Below are positions 1-8,816 of a stretch of 64,000 bases of DNA, one piece after another; position 1 is the stretch's first letter; every line of letters starts with the position of its first letter. Location of the stretch: positions 1,844,132-1,908,131 of the forward strand of contig OY282519.1 in assembly GCA_958296405.1 (NCBI GenBank), read 5' to 3'. The position numbers were made by a program, and so were the translations under genes. The notes under the pieces are model-generated. The model did no database searches, was not told the origin of the DNA, and saw only the letters and a list, made by a program, of their open reading frames with translations. The stretch is from an uncultured Pseudomonadales bacterium (GTDB taxonomy: Bacteria; Pseudomonadota; Gammaproteobacteria; Pseudomonadales; Azotimanducaceae).

Positions 1-1
1 G

Positions 2-295
2 ACCATCGCGCTTGGCGGCTTGATCCAGGATGACATCCGCGCCACCAACAAGAAGGTGCCGTTGCTCGGCGACATCCCCGGCCTTGGCCGCTTGTTCCGC
101 AGCCGGCGCGACACGCGGGACAAGCGCAACCTCATCATCTTTCTGCGTCCGACGGTGTTGAGCTCCAAGGATGATGTGCGCGTGACCACGGACCGCCTCT
201 ACAAACGCATTTACGAAGTGCAGATTGAGGCGCGCCCCGAGAGCGCGCCGCCGCCAGCGCCGGATGGCCTATACGGCGGCCGCCAGAACGACTGA
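2..295 (+). CDS. gspD: Type II secretion secretin GspD, C-terminal fragment
   Basis: This is the end of an outer-membrane secretin, the multimeric channel of the type II secretion system. The gene enters from the left edge, so only about 97 residues are present. The reading frame opens with TIALGGLIQDD and continues with VPLLGDIPGLGRLFRS and NLIIFLRPTVL, which are the conserved closing strands and lip of the secretin domain (family knowledge). The last 25 residues are a proline-rich tail that is not diagnostic. The next gene starts 15 bases downstream on the same strand but is functionally unrelated. A type IV pilus or type III secretin is less likely, because this wording is typical of GspD. 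Confidence 0.85.
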   Translation, partial: TIALGGLIQDDIRATNKKVPLLGDIPGLGRLFRSRRDTRDKRNLIIFLRPTVLSSKDDVRVTTDRLYKRIYEVQIEARPESAPPPAPDGLYGGRQND

Positions 296-310
296 GCCCA
301 GCCGAGCGGT

Positions 311-2719
311 GTGAAGGCCCGCCTCAAGCGCTTCAACTTCGCCGTGGCCAGCGCGGTGACGCGATGGCTCACGCGGCCGACGGCAGTCGGTGCCGAGGAA
401 GTTCGGGGCGAGAACTTGGTCTATGTGTTGGGCCACCGCTCGCTGACGGACGTCATCGTGTTGGACCTCATGGCGGCGCGCTGCGGCTTGGCGCGGCCCA
501 CGGCGCCGCTCGCCGCCGACGGGCTCGACGAGGCGCGGCGCTTCTTCTTTCTCAACCGCGGCGCCGGGGCATTGCGCCGCCATGTGATGCGCGAGTATTC
601 GGCGCGCTGGCTGCGCCTTGAAGACTGGCTGCTTGCAGGGCCGGAGCGGGCGGCGACGTTGGTTCCGGTGTCCGTGTTCTGGGGTCGCGCCGCGAACAAG
701 GAGCGCTCGTTCACGCGGGCGCTGTTGTCGGAGGATTGGGCGGCCACGTCGCGTTTCCGGCGCTTCTTGAGCCTGTTTCTCAACCGCACGGACATCTTGG
801 TGCAGTTCGGCGCGCCGGTGCCGTGGCGCAGCGTCCTCGATCCGAACATGGACAAGGGCCGCATGACGCGGCGCACGGCGCGGCTGTTGCGCGTGAAGTT
901 CCGCAATCAGCGCACGGCCGCCTTGGGGCCAGACCTCTCGCATCGGCGCACCTTGGTGGAGGACATCTTGGCGAGCCGCGCCGTGCGCGACGCCATCGAC
1001 CGCGAGCCGGACGCGGATCGCCCAGAGGCGCTCAAGCTGGCGCGGCGTTATGCCAACGGCATCGCGTCGGACATGTCCTACCCCACCATCCGCTTATTGA
1101 ATCGCGTGCTCACCTGGTTCTGGAATCGCATCTACGATGGCGTGGAGGTGGCGGGGTTCGAGCGCGTGGCGGCGGTTGCGGACACCCACACGGTTGTTTA
1201 CGCGCCGAGCCACCGCTCGCACATCGACTATCTGCTGCTCTCCTACGTCCTGTTCCACCGCGGCTTGATGATTCCGCACATCGCGTCTGGCGAGAACATG
1301 AACATGGCGTTGGCGGGGCCGCTGCTGCGCCGCGGCGGCGCCTTCTTCATGCGCCGGCGATTCTTGGACGATCGGCTCTACACGGCGGTGTTCAGCGAGT
1401 ATTTCTATCGTGTGCTGCGCCGCGGCCACTCGGTGGAGTACTTCATCGAGGGCGGCCGTTCGCGCACCGGCCGGCTGCTGCGCCCGCGCACGGGGCTGCT
1501 CACCATGACGGTGGGCTGCGCGCGGCGCGGCGTGCCGCGGCCGTTGGCGCTGGTGCCCGTGTACATCGGCTACGAGAAGCTCATCGAGGCGGGCGCCTAC
1601 TTGGAGGAGCTGCGCGGCGCGGCGAAGACACCGGAATCTGCCGGCGGGGTGTTGCGCAACTGGCGGTTGCTGCGGCAATCCTTTGGCAAGGTGGCGCTCA
1701 ACTTCGGCGAACCGATTGAGCTCGATGCGTTCATTGCGGCGCGCCGGGAAGATCGCCCAGCCATCGCATTGGGCATGGAGACGCTGGTGCGGATCAACGC
1801 CGCCGCTTCCGTCAACGCCGTCAACTTGGTGACGCTTTGCACGCTCTCCATGCCGCGCCAAGCCATTGACGAACGCCTGTTGCACGAGCAAATCGACTGT
1901 CTGCGCGCGCTCTTGACACACGCGGCGAACCCGCACCGGCGCCGCGTGACGCCGCTGCCGGCGGCGGAGGTGGTGGCGGCGGTGGAACAGCTCGGGCTGC
2001 TGCACCGCGACGCCCAAGCGTTTGGCGACGTGTTGAGCCACAGCCCAGCGACCGCGGTGCAGATGACGTGGTATCGGAACAATGTCCTGCATGTGCTTGC
2101 AGCGCCGGCACTGGTGGCGTGTCTGCTCGTCAATCGGCGCCGGCGCGCCACGCAAGCGGATGTCACGCGCCTGTTCGAGGCGATCTTTCCCTATGTGCGG
2201 CGCGAACTGTTCCTGCCGCGCGCCAGCGGGCAAACGGCGCCGCGCTGGCTCGGCGCCTTGGCGGAGCTCGGCTTGGTGCGGCGCGATGCGGACGGTCTGT
2301 ATGGAGCGCCGCCGCCGGAAGCGCCTGAGCGCCTGCGCCTGAAGCTCTTGGCCAACACGCTGCGCGAGACCATCGAGCGTTTCTACATCGTTGCCAGCGT
2401 TTTAACTTCGGGGCCGCCGCTTTCGCAGCCGCGCTTGGAGGCGCGGTGCGGGGCGGTGGCGCAGCGCATGTCCCGCATCTACGGCATTGACGCGCCGGAG
2501 TTCTTCGACGCGGAGCTGTTCCATCGCTTCATCGATGCCTTGCTTGAGCGGGGCGCCGCCAAGCGTGGCGCCGAAGGGCTGTTGCAAGCGGAGCCGGTGG
2601 TGCGCATGGTGACGCGGGCCGCGCGGCAAGTGCTCGACGATGAGTTTCGCCAAGCGGTGGCGCTGTTTGTGGCGGCAGCCCAACGCGCCGATGCCGATGC
2701 GTCGGCGAATGTCGAGTGA
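311..2719 (+). CDS. plsB: Glycerol-3-phosphate 1-O-acyltransferase PlsB
   Basis: Inner-membrane enzyme that transfers an acyl group to the sn-1 position of glycerol 3-phosphate, the first step of phospholipid synthesis. At 802 residues it matches the length of the large gammaproteobacterial PlsB. The acyltransferase signature HRSHIDYLLLSY (HX4D at about residues 301-306) is intact, as are GGAFFMRR and EGGRSRTGR near residue 380, which bind the glycerol-phosphate. The N-terminal 250 residues look like the partly degenerate first domain seen in PlsB. The start is a GTG; other GTG starts nearby cannot be excluded. It follows the gspD stop closely but is probably a separate function. Confidence 0.95.
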   Translation: MKARLKRFNFAVASAVTRWLTRPTAVGAEEVRGENLVYVLGHRSLTDVIVLDLMAARCGLARPTAPLAADGLDEARRFFFLNRGAGALRRHVMREYSARWLRLEDWLLAGPERAATLVPVSVFWGRAANKERSFTRALLSEDWAATSRFRRFLSLFLNRTDILVQFGAPVPWRSVLDPNMDKGRMTRRTARLLRVKFRNQRTAALGPDLSHRRTLVEDILASRAVRDAIDREPDADRPEALKLARRYANGIASDMSYPTIRLLNRVLTWFWNRIYDGVEVAGFERVAAVADTHTVVYAPSHRSHIDYLLLSYVLFHRGLMIPHIASGENMNMALAGPLLRRGGAFFMRRRFLDDRLYTAVFSEYFYRVLRRGHSVEYFIEGGRSRTGRLLRPRTGLLTMTVGCARRGVPRPLALVPVYIGYEKLIEAGAYLEELRGAAKTPESAGGVLRNWRLLRQSFGKVALNFGEPIELDAFIAARREDRPAIALGMETLVRINAAASVNAVNLVTLCTLSMPRQAIDERLLHEQIDCLRALLTHAANPHRRRVTPLPAAEVVAAVEQLGLLHRDAQAFGDVLSHSPATAVQMTWYRNNVLHVLAAPALVACLLVNRRRRATQADVTRLFEAIFPYVRRELFLPRASGQTAPRWLGALAELGLVRRDADGLYGAPPPEAPERLRLKLLANTLRETIERFYIVASVLTSGPPLSQPRLEARCGAVAQRMSRIYGIDAPEFFDAELFHRFIDALLERGAAKRGAEGLLQAEPVVRMVTRAARQVLDDEFRQAVALFVAAAQRADADASANVE

Positions 2720-2796
2720 ATCGGCAGCGGCGCTTTGTCGTCCGGCAGCGCTTGCTTCATCCGGTTCTTGGGGGCAGTGGCTTTCGCGCCGGGGGC

Positions 2797-3501
2797 TCAA
2801 GTGGGCAAGTAGACGTCAAACCGCACCGTGCGTCCTTTGATCTGCCAGTGCGGCGCAACGAGGGGGCGGGAGCGCGCGCGCCGCTTCAACACCACCCGCG
2901 AGCGGGCGTGGCGGCGCGCGAGCGCTAGCAGGTCGATGGGCGTCGCCGGCGCCTCGCCGGCGATGTCGCGCAGCACCTGCAGGGCCTTGCCGGGCAGGGC
3001 GCGCTTGGGGTGTGGCTCGAACATCGGGTCGAGGTAGATGACATCGAAGCCATCGGCCATGTGCGTTCGGGCATCGCCGAGGTGGACTCGCGCCGACAAG
3101 CTGCTGCGCTGCGCCAAGTCTTCGAGGAGGGGAAAGGCGCGGGGAGAGCACTCCACTAACGTCGCCGCGCAGCCCAAGCGCGCCAGCGTCAGGCCATCGG
3201 CGCCCCAGCCGGCCGTTGCATCGAGCAGCCTCACTCCCGGCTGCGCGCCGCAAGCACGGGCAATGCCGAGTTCCCGTGCCGGCTGTTTAAGCGGCGCGGC
3301 CTCAAGACGAAACGGCTTCGCCTCGCCGGCTTTGCGCAAGGCGATGCCGCGTTCGTCCAAGTGAAGATGCCAACTGGTTTGTGGCGGGGGCGCTGACGAG
3401 CTTTGGTACGGTGCGCCGGCGGTGGAGAGCCGCGCCGCCAGCGCCGTTGCCGCCGCTTCTTGCCCCGGCGCAAAGCGGATGGGGGTGCTTGGCGCCGCCA
3501 A
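2797..3501 (-). CDS. rsmJ: 16S rRNA m2G1516 methyltransferase RsmJ
   Basis: SAM-dependent methyltransferase acting on guanosine 1516 of 16S rRNA. The SAM-binding motif LLDATAGWGADGL, the acidic strand LVECSP and the catalytic VIYLDPMFE are present in the expected order, and the C-terminus RTVRFDVYL matches the family ending. The start is uncertain: the open frame runs far upstream into tsaB. The chosen TTG at 3501 (MAAPSTPIRF) gives 234 residues, close to the roughly 250 of E. coli RsmJ, and avoids overlapping tsaB. It is transcribed after tsaB with about 95 bases between them. Confidence 0.85.
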   Translation of the reverse strand: MAAPSTPIRFAPGQEAAATALAARLSTAGAPYQSSSAPPPQTSWHLHLDERGIALRKAGEAKPFRLEAAPLKQPARELGIARACGAQPGVRLLDATAGWGADGLTLARLGCAATLVECSPRAFPLLEDLAQRSSLSARVHLGDARTHMADGFDVIYLDPMFEPHPKRALPGKALQVLRDIAGEAPATPIDLLALARRHARSRVVLKRRARSRPLVAPHWQIKGRTVRFDVYLPT

Positions 3502-3595
3502 GGAAGGTGTTAGAGGACAGCGACGGCGGCCGCTGCGTTCGGCGCGCCACGGCGATCGGGCCGCGCGTGGGACACCGGCGCCGTGGCCGCCGGCC

Positions 3596-4210
3596 TCATT
3601 GGCCCACCTTGCGCCACGGTGAATCGCCGTCCACGTACAAGGGCGTCGCTGCGGCGGCGTCGAGCAGGGGCTGCGCGAGCGCGAGCTGCGCCAACACGCC
3701 GGCGCGCAGCCGTTCTTCCCGGTGCGCCAAGAGCCATCCATCGGGGACGTCGAGCGGCGCTGCATCCGCAAGCAGCGCGTCACTGGCTTCGCAAGTGGCG
3801 CCGCCGCCGGAGAAGCGATAACGCGCCACATAGTGCCAGCCGCGTCGCGAGAGTCGTTTGGTGACGACGCCGAGGACGTTCGCGCGGCGCCGGATTTGCT
3901 CCGCCATGACATGCGAGGTGGACACTCCCGCCACGCCGACATCCACGCCCAACGCGATGCCTTGCGCCACCGCCGCGCCGATGCGCACACCGGTGAACGA
4001 GCCGGGCCCGGCGGAAAACGCCACCGCGTCCAACTGCCTTGGCGCCAAGCCGGCGGCGGCGAGCAAGCCATCCACCATGCCGAGCACCAAGGCGTTGTGG
4101 CGGCGTTCCGCGACTTGTGTGTGTTCGATGATTTCGCCGGCGCTGGCCAACGCGACGGAGCAGGCGACGCCCGTGGTCTCGATGGCGAGGAGGCGTCGTG
4201 AGGTCAACAT
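3596..4210 (-). CDS. tsaB: tRNA t6A biosynthesis protein TsaB
   Basis: Inactive ASKHA-fold partner that dimerises with TsaD (with TsaE and TsaC) to make N6-threonylcarbamoyladenosine at position 37 of ANN-decoding tRNAs. The start LLAIETTGVACSVAL, the motif AFSAGPGSFTGVRIG and the C-terminal PLYVDGDSPWRKV match the family. The length, 204 residues, is slightly short of E. coli TsaB (231). It is the first gene of a leftward pair with rsmJ, and the gene to its right is divergent. A degenerate stretch after residue 110 (arginine-rich) is the only oddity. Confidence 0.9.
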   Translation of the reverse strand: MLTSRRLLAIETTGVACSVALASAGEIIEHTQVAERRHNALVLGMVDGLLAAAGLAPRQLDAVAFSAGPGSFTGVRIGAAVAQGIALGVDVGVAGVSTSHVMAEQIRRRANVLGVVTKRLSRRGWHYVARYRFSGGGATCEASDALLADAAPLDVPDGWLLAHREERLRAGVLAQLALAQPLLDAAAATPLYVDGDSPWRKVGQ

Positions 4211-4356
4211 TCTTCCTGCCGCTGGGCGGCGCTGCGCACGGGAATGTTAGCACCGCGCCGGCGGGCGACGCTTGCTTGGGGGCGCCTTGCCGGCGAGCCT
4301 CTGCTCGTTGCGCGTCGGTTCGCATACACTGCGGGCAGCAGAGCAGGAGCCAAGCC

Positions 4357-5262
4357 ATGACGCCGCAAGCGATTCTCGCCCGCCCGCCACGCATCTTGGG
4401 CCAAGCGCAGCGCGAGCACTACTTTGAGCATGGCTACTTGGGCGCGCCGGGGATCGTCGGGCGCGATTGGCTGGAGCGCTTGAACGAATGCACCGCTGCG
4501 TATGTTGAGGAGAGCCGCCGCGCCAATGGCGACCGGCGCTTCGACTTGGAGCCTGACCACTCGGCCACGGCGCCGCGCATCCGGCGCTTGAACTCACCCA
4601 CGGATGTAGACCCGTTGTACTGGAAGTTCGCCTCGACTGGCCCGTTCGTCGACGTGGCTGAAGACTTGCTTGGCCCGAACATCAAGTTTCACCACTCCAA
4701 GCTCAACTTCAAGTGGAGCGGCGGCGGCGAGGAAGTGAAGTGGCATCAAGACATACAGTTTTGGCCGCACACGAACTATGACGTGCTCACCATCGGCGTG
4801 TACTTGGAAGACGTCGATGCGCGCATGGCGCCGATGGGCGTCATCCCCGGCAGCCACGACGGCCCGCTGCACGAGCTCTATGACGACGCCGGCAACTGGA
4901 GCGGGCACATCCGCGCCGAGGACGTGCCGGGCATCGGCGTGGAGCGGGCCAGCTACATCGACGGCCCGGCCGGCACCGTCACGGTCCACAACTGCCGCGC
5001 CATCCACGGCTCGGCGCCGAATTGGAGCGCCCGCCCGCGGCCGTTGCTGCTGTGCGCTTACGCCGCGGCGGACGCCATCCCCATCACCAACTTGGTTGCC
5101 GGTTCGCCCCACGGCAATGAATTGGTGCGCGGCGCGGCGGCGCGCTGGGCACGGTTTGATCCGCGGCCCTGCCTGCTGCCGCCGGATTGGTCGAAGAGCC
5201 GGCACAAGTCCATCTTCGAGCATCAACAGGGCAAGCCTGCCGAACAGCGGCCTGCCGGTTGA
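4357..5262 (+). CDS. Phytanoyl-CoA dioxygenase (PhyH) family protein
   Basis: Fe(II)/2-oxoglutarate-dependent oxygenase of the PhyH family, which hydroxylates acyl-CoAs or small natural products. The iron ligands are visible as WHQD (H130, D132) and a distal His in CRAIHGSAPN (H217), and an Arg-containing segment follows for 2-oxoglutarate. The length of 301 residues is normal. An ATG at 4357 with a CAGGAG site upstream was chosen; the frame is open further left but there it overlaps the 5' end of tsaB on the other strand. The substrate cannot be inferred. Bacterial PhyH genes of this kind often sit, as here, near acyl-CoA ligases and flavin monooxygenases. Confidence 0.87.
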   Translation: MTPQAILARPPRILGQAQREHYFEHGYLGAPGIVGRDWLERLNECTAAYVEESRRANGDRRFDLEPDHSATAPRIRRLNSPTDVDPLYWKFASTGPFVDVAEDLLGPNIKFHHSKLNFKWSGGGEEVKWHQDIQFWPHTNYDVLTIGVYLEDVDARMAPMGVIPGSHDGPLHELYDDAGNWSGHIRAEDVPGIGVERASYIDGPAGTVTVHNCRAIHGSAPNWSARPRPLLLCAYAAADAIPITNLVAGSPHGNELVRGAAARWARFDPRPCLLPPDWSKSRHKSIFEHQQGKPAEQRPAG

Positions 5263-5394
5263 CGCAGCGCTTGCCGAGTGAGGGCGGCGCGGTCGCCCAC
5301 TCATCTTCTGCCAGCACGCCTGAGGTTGGCATGAGCATAGCGCCGCTCAGGCGGGGCCTGTGCGGCTCGGTGTGCCATCATTCGCCATTCGCCA

Positions 5395-6189
5395 ATGGCC
5401 ACGAAACGCTTGCGAGGTGCCGTCGTGCCGATGCTTGACCATGAGGTTCCCCTCTACTACACCGAAGCTGGGTCCGGCGACCCCATCGTCTTCTGCCATG
5501 GCGCCGGGGGCAACGCCGCGAGTTGGTTCAACCAGTTCGGCGAGTTCGCGCGGGATCACCGCTGCATCGCTTACGACTGCCGCGGCTTCGGGCGCTCCAC
5601 CTGCGCGGCGAGCGAGTTCGATGGTTCCAGATTCGCCGCGGATGCCGTGGCGCTGATGGACGCCCTTGGCGTGGAGGCGGCGCACTTCGTGTGCCAATCC
5701 ATGGGCGGCTGGACCGGCGTGCAAGTGGCGCTCAACCATCCGCATCGCATCAAGAAACTGGTGCTGTCGGACACCATCGGCGGCATCGCGCTGCAATCCG
5801 GCATCGACAGCATTCGCACCGTCGCCGAGCGCGTGGACGACACGCGCCTGGCCAGCGCAGCCATTGCCGCGGACTATCCGGCAAAAAACCCTGCCGGCGC
5901 ATTCCTCTACGCGCAGATTTCAGACTTCAACCAGCTGCCGCAAGACGCTGTGGGCGGTGCCCTGTTTGCCGATGCCGTGCTGGTGCCCATCGAACGCGCC
6001 CGTGAGTTGCGCCTGCCCATCCTCATTTTCTCCGGCACGGACGATGTGCTGTGGCCGCCGCCGGTGCTCGCCGAGTTGGCGCAAGCGTTGCCCACCGCCA
6101 AGTTGTTCGCGATCGAGGCGGGCCACTCGCCTTACTTTGAGAATCCGCAGGTCTTCAATCAGGCGCTCCGCGAGTTCATCGACAAGTGA
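5395..6189 (+). CDS. Alpha/beta hydrolase
   Basis: Cytoplasmic alpha/beta-hydrolase-fold enzyme of about 264 residues. The oxyanion segment FCHGAGGN (residues 33-40), nucleophile elbow CQSMGG with Ser102, the Asp in FSGTDDVLWPP and the catalytic His in EAGHSPYFENP are all present, so it should be active. The substrate is unknown; the family includes esterases, lactonases and C-C hydrolases. The start could also be GTG 5425 or ATG 5431 (MLDHEVPLYY), which sit behind GAGGTG; the upstream ATG has no clear ribosome site. It is transcribed away from the PhyH gene's end with a separate upstream gap. Confidence 0.85.
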   Translation: MATKRLRGAVVPMLDHEVPLYYTEAGSGDPIVFCHGAGGNAASWFNQFGEFARDHRCIAYDCRGFGRSTCAASEFDGSRFAADAVALMDALGVEAAHFVCQSMGGWTGVQVALNHPHRIKKLVLSDTIGGIALQSGIDSIRTVAERVDDTRLASAAIAADYPAKNPAGAFLYAQISDFNQLPQDAVGGALFADAVLVPIERARELRLPILIFSGTDDVLWPPPVLAELAQALPTAKLFAIEAGHSPYFENPQVFNQALREFIDK

Positions 6190-6226
6190 GGCGGCGAAAT
6201 GTCATCAAAAGTTCATCCACCCGGCG

Positions 6227-6255
6227 TTGCCCGCTGCTGCGCCCACGGCTACAAT
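6227..6255 (+). promoter_or_regulatory. Sigma-70-type promoter for the MFS leader
   Basis: TTGCCC, then exactly 17 bases, then TACAAT (6250-6255). It lies 38 bases after the hydrolase stop and would start transcription near 6262, giving a leader of about 225 bases before the MFS start codon. The match is by eye and partial in the -35 box. Confidence 0.45.
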
Positions 6256-6261
6256 GGCCGC

Positions 6262-6474
6262 CATTGCCACGTTTGAGACGCAGGCCACAGTCAATGTCCC
6301 GACGGCCACAGTGCAGCTTCGCCGCCACGAACACGCTTCATGCGTGGGCGGCCGGCATGGCCCATTCCCAATCGGATGTGTGCCGCCACGGGGGTGCTGG
6401 GTAGCTTTTCGAGACCACAACGTCTTTTCGAGAAGACCCCGAAGCGCCCCCAAGCCTTCGGGGTTTTTTCTTTT
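6262..6474 (+). ncRNA. Structured leader or small RNA upstream of the MFS gene
   Basis: Between the likely promoter and the MFS start lies a folded segment. A two-tier stem pairs GCCGCC (6321-6326) with GGCGGC (6347-6352) and encloses CACGC/GCGTG. The ten bases CTTTTCGAGA occur twice (6405-6414 and 6424-6433); the second copy is part of a hairpin GTCTTT-TCGA-GAAGAC (6422-6437). A strong terminator follows and ends 13 bases before the MFS ATG. A possible 15-codon leader peptide (ATG 6358, stop just before the first repeat) is readable. This looks like an attenuator or riboswitch, or a stand-alone sRNA. It does not match the guanidine-II or fluoride motifs as remembered. Confidence 0.5.
6437..6474 (+). 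terminator. Intrinsic terminator 13 bases before the MFS start
   Basis: CCCCGAAG (6437-6444) pairs with CTTCGGGG (6456-6463), followed at once by TTTTTTCTTTT. Its first base is shared with the preceding hairpin GTCTTT..GAAGAC, so the two stems adjoin and could compete. The position directly before a start codon suggests conditional termination. Confidence 0.8.
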
Positions 6475-6487
6475 CTGAGCAAGACAA

Positions 6488-7741
6488 ATGTTTACGCCAA
6501 CCGTTAATCAACTGCGACGCAACGTCCGCGTCACGCTCGTCCTGTCGTTTTTTCAGATGTTCATGGTGGTCATGCCCATCATCGTGCTCTTCTTTGAGAG
6601 CCGCGGCCTCACCATGTCTCAAGTGCTGCTCCTGCAGGCATGGTTCGCGGCGTTGGTGCTGATCTTGGAGGTGCCGTCGGGCTATGTGGCGGACTTGCTG
6701 GGGCGCAAGCGCACACTCATCGCCGGCACGTTGTTCGGCGCCATCGGCCACAGCCTGCTGGTGTTCATGGAGGGCTTCTGGCAGTTGGCGGTGTTCGAGG
6801 CGTGTTTGGCCGTTGGCTTCAGCCTCATTTCCGGCGCAGACCTCGCGTTCTTGTACGACACGGAAGTGGCGCTGCGCGACCCGACGGACACGCGCCGCAA
6901 GGCGGTGGGTCGGCTGTTCGCCACCCGCAACCTCTCGGAAGGGCTGGCCGCCGGCATGTGCAGCGTGTTGCTGCTGTGGTCGATGGACGCCGCGGTGGTT
7001 GCGCAGGCTGGGTTTGCGTGGGTTGCGTTCGGCCTCACGTTCGCCTTGGTGGAGCCGCCTGTGGAGCGCCTGCCCAAGAGCGAGCACATCGCCAACTTGG
7101 CGTTGGTGGCGCGTCGCTTGGTGGCGAATGGCCCCATCCTGCGCCTCACCGTGCTGGCCCTGTCGGTGTGGCCGCTGACAACCATGTTCGCGGTGTGGCT
7201 GCTGCAGAAGCACTGGCAGGGCCAAGGCATCGACATCGGCCTGTTTGGTTATCTGTGGGGTGCCTTGACGCTCATCGCGGCGGCGGCCGGCAAATGGGCG
7301 TTGGCGCTGGAGGATCGTCTTGGCACCACCACCATGCTGCTGATCGTTGGCCTCGCGCCGGTGGCTGGCTACTTGGGCTTGGCCGCGTTCGGGGTGGTGG
7401 GCGGCCTCGTCGTTGCCACGGTGTTCTTCGCCTGCCGGGGCTTCGGCATCGTCATCTTGCGCCAAGCGCTGAACAAGCGGGTGTCGAGCGAGTTCCGAGC
7501 CACCGCCAACTCGTTCGCCAGCTTGGGCTTTCGAGGCGCCTTCGCGCTGACCGCGCCGCTCGTTGGCGCCGTGTTGGACTGGTGGGGGATGCAAATCGCC
7601 TTCTTGGCGCTCGCCGGCGTGTCGCTGGCCATCTGCGTCGCCCTGATCACGCCGCTGATCTTGGCGGCGCGTTCGCCCCGGCGGATGGCGGCGCCGCAAG
7701 CGCTGCGCCGGCCTGACATGTTGCCGCGGGCGGGCGGGTGA
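6488..7741 (+). CDS. MFS transporter
   Basis: Twelve-helix major facilitator superfamily protein of 417 residues in the inner membrane. The loop between helices 2 and 3 reads GYVADLLGRKRTL, the MFS signature, and FLYDTEVAL around residue 125 resembles a subgroup of small drug/metabolite exporters. The substrate is not evident. There is no good ribosome-binding site (GAGCAAG at most) because the leader terminator ends only 13 bases upstream, so expression probably depends on read-through of that terminator. It has no co-transcribed partner; the next gene is convergent. Confidence 0.87.
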   Translation: MFTPTVNQLRRNVRVTLVLSFFQMFMVVMPIIVLFFESRGLTMSQVLLLQAWFAALVLILEVPSGYVADLLGRKRTLIAGTLFGAIGHSLLVFMEGFWQLAVFEACLAVGFSLISGADLAFLYDTEVALRDPTDTRRKAVGRLFATRNLSEGLAAGMCSVLLLWSMDAAVVAQAGFAWVAFGLTFALVEPPVERLPKSEHIANLALVARRLVANGPILRLTVLALSVWPLTTMFAVWLLQKHWQGQGIDIGLFGYLWGALTLIAAAAGKWALALEDRLGTTTMLLIVGLAPVAGYLGLAAFGVVGGLVVATVFFACRGFGIVILRQALNKRVSSEFRATANSFASLGFRGAFALTAPLVGAVLDWWGMQIAFLALAGVSLAICVALITPLILAARSPRRMAAPQALRRPDMLPRAGG

Positions 7742-7821
7742 ACAACGGTTTGCTCGCCCGCTCTGGCGTGTCGCTGGCAACCGGCTGCGCTCGCTCGCGC
7801 CACGCCGGCGGTTTGAAGCGC

Positions 7822-8784
7822 CTAGAAGATCGCCAACGGGTTCACGGGCGAGCCTGTTCCCCGTTTCACCCGCAGCGGCGCGAGCGTAAAGAAAAACTCC
7901 CAGCGGTTGCGTTCGGCGCAGGCGGCGGCCAGCGCATCGAGGCGGAGGTTGTCCAGCAGGTGCAGCCCCATGGCAACGATGCCGCATTGGTGAATCGGCA
8001 TGGGCCAGCCTTCGGTGTCCGGGTTGGGAATGGCGTCGGAGACGCCGTCGCTGCCGAGCGCGGCGATGCGCCGCTCGTGCAGCCAAGGCACGGCTCTGGC
8101 GTCCAGCCCAGCGAGGCCGTCCATCGGCGGCCAAGCGCCCCGCGCCGCCCGGCGAGCATCGCGGCCAGTGCTGATGAGCAAGATGTCGCCCTTGCCGGCG
8201 CGCACGTTCTGCGCGGCCTCGGCCGCTTCCAAGTCATCCGGCGAGATGCGCGCGCCGATGTCCAGCCAATCCACGCCCTGCAAGCGTGGGATGTCCAACA
8301 ACACGCCGCGCCCCACCACGCCGTTCTTGGCAGCCATGATGCTGTTCTTGTTGGCGCCGGTGCTCTTCACGTCCGCAGCGGGGAAGCCGTTGTACATCGT
8401 CTCCTTCACGAAGACGTGGCAGAGCGCGTCGATGTGGGACACGGCCATGCCGTGAAACGCCACGCCGATGAAGTCCATGGCGGATTCCATGCCGGGCATC
8501 CCGGAGGCGGTGCAGGCGTCCCCGGCCACCATCATCATGTGCTGCGCGGGGCGCGGGTTGTCCGGCGCCGGCCGCGTTGGGAACTCCAAGGCGCAGCTCA
8601 CCGGCACGCCATCGCGAATGAGCTTGGCCGCGGCTGCCGTCTTGTCCGGGGTGATGAAGTTGAGCGCGCCGCGTTCGTCCGCAGCGCCCCATCTGCCCCA
8701 GTTCTTGACTGCCTCGAAGAGGCGTTCCATGTCCGCCGGAGCGGGCGTCTGCCACCCGCCTTGAGCCACTGCGCCTGCGCTCAC
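7822..8784 (-). CDS. Cyclase family (kynurenine-formamidase-like) hydrolase
   Basis: Metal-dependent cyclase-fold hydrolase of 320 residues. The metal motif SHIDALCH (His117, Asp119, His123) corresponds to HxGTHxDxPxH of the family, and LLISTGRD and HQCGIVAMGL fit later family motifs. Members hydrolyse formamides, lactones or isatin; the exact substrate is unknown. The GTG start at 8784 lies behind GAGGGGGACGAGACA. It is the second gene of a leftward pair with the acyl-CoA ligase (stop 8817), 32 bases apart, implying one catabolic operon. Confidence 0.85.
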   Translation of the reverse strand: MSAGAVAQGGWQTPAPADMERLFEAVKNWGRWGAADERGALNFITPDKTAAAAKLIRDGVPVSCALEFPTRPAPDNPRPAQHMMMVAGDACTASGMPGMESAMDFIGVAFHGMAVSHIDALCHVFVKETMYNGFPAADVKSTGANKNSIMAAKNGVVGRGVLLDIPRLQGVDWLDIGARISPDDLEAAEAAQNVRAGKGDILLISTGRDARRAARGAWPPMDGLAGLDARAVPWLHERRIAALGSDGVSDAIPNPDTEGWPMPIHQCGIVAMGLHLLDNLRLDALAAACAERNRWEFFFTLAPLRVKRGTGSPVNPLAIF

Positions 8785-8816
8785 TGTCTCGTCCCCCTCG
8801 TCGCTGCCGCCGTTGT

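Noticed and set aside
1094-2233. Long antisense ORFs over GC-rich genes (for example over plsB)
   Set aside because: They are codon-bias shadows of real genes; translations are Arg/Ala-rich without motifs.
6321-6474. Guanidine-II (mini-ykkC) riboswitch
   Set aside because: The loops lack the ACGR bases needed in both hairpins.
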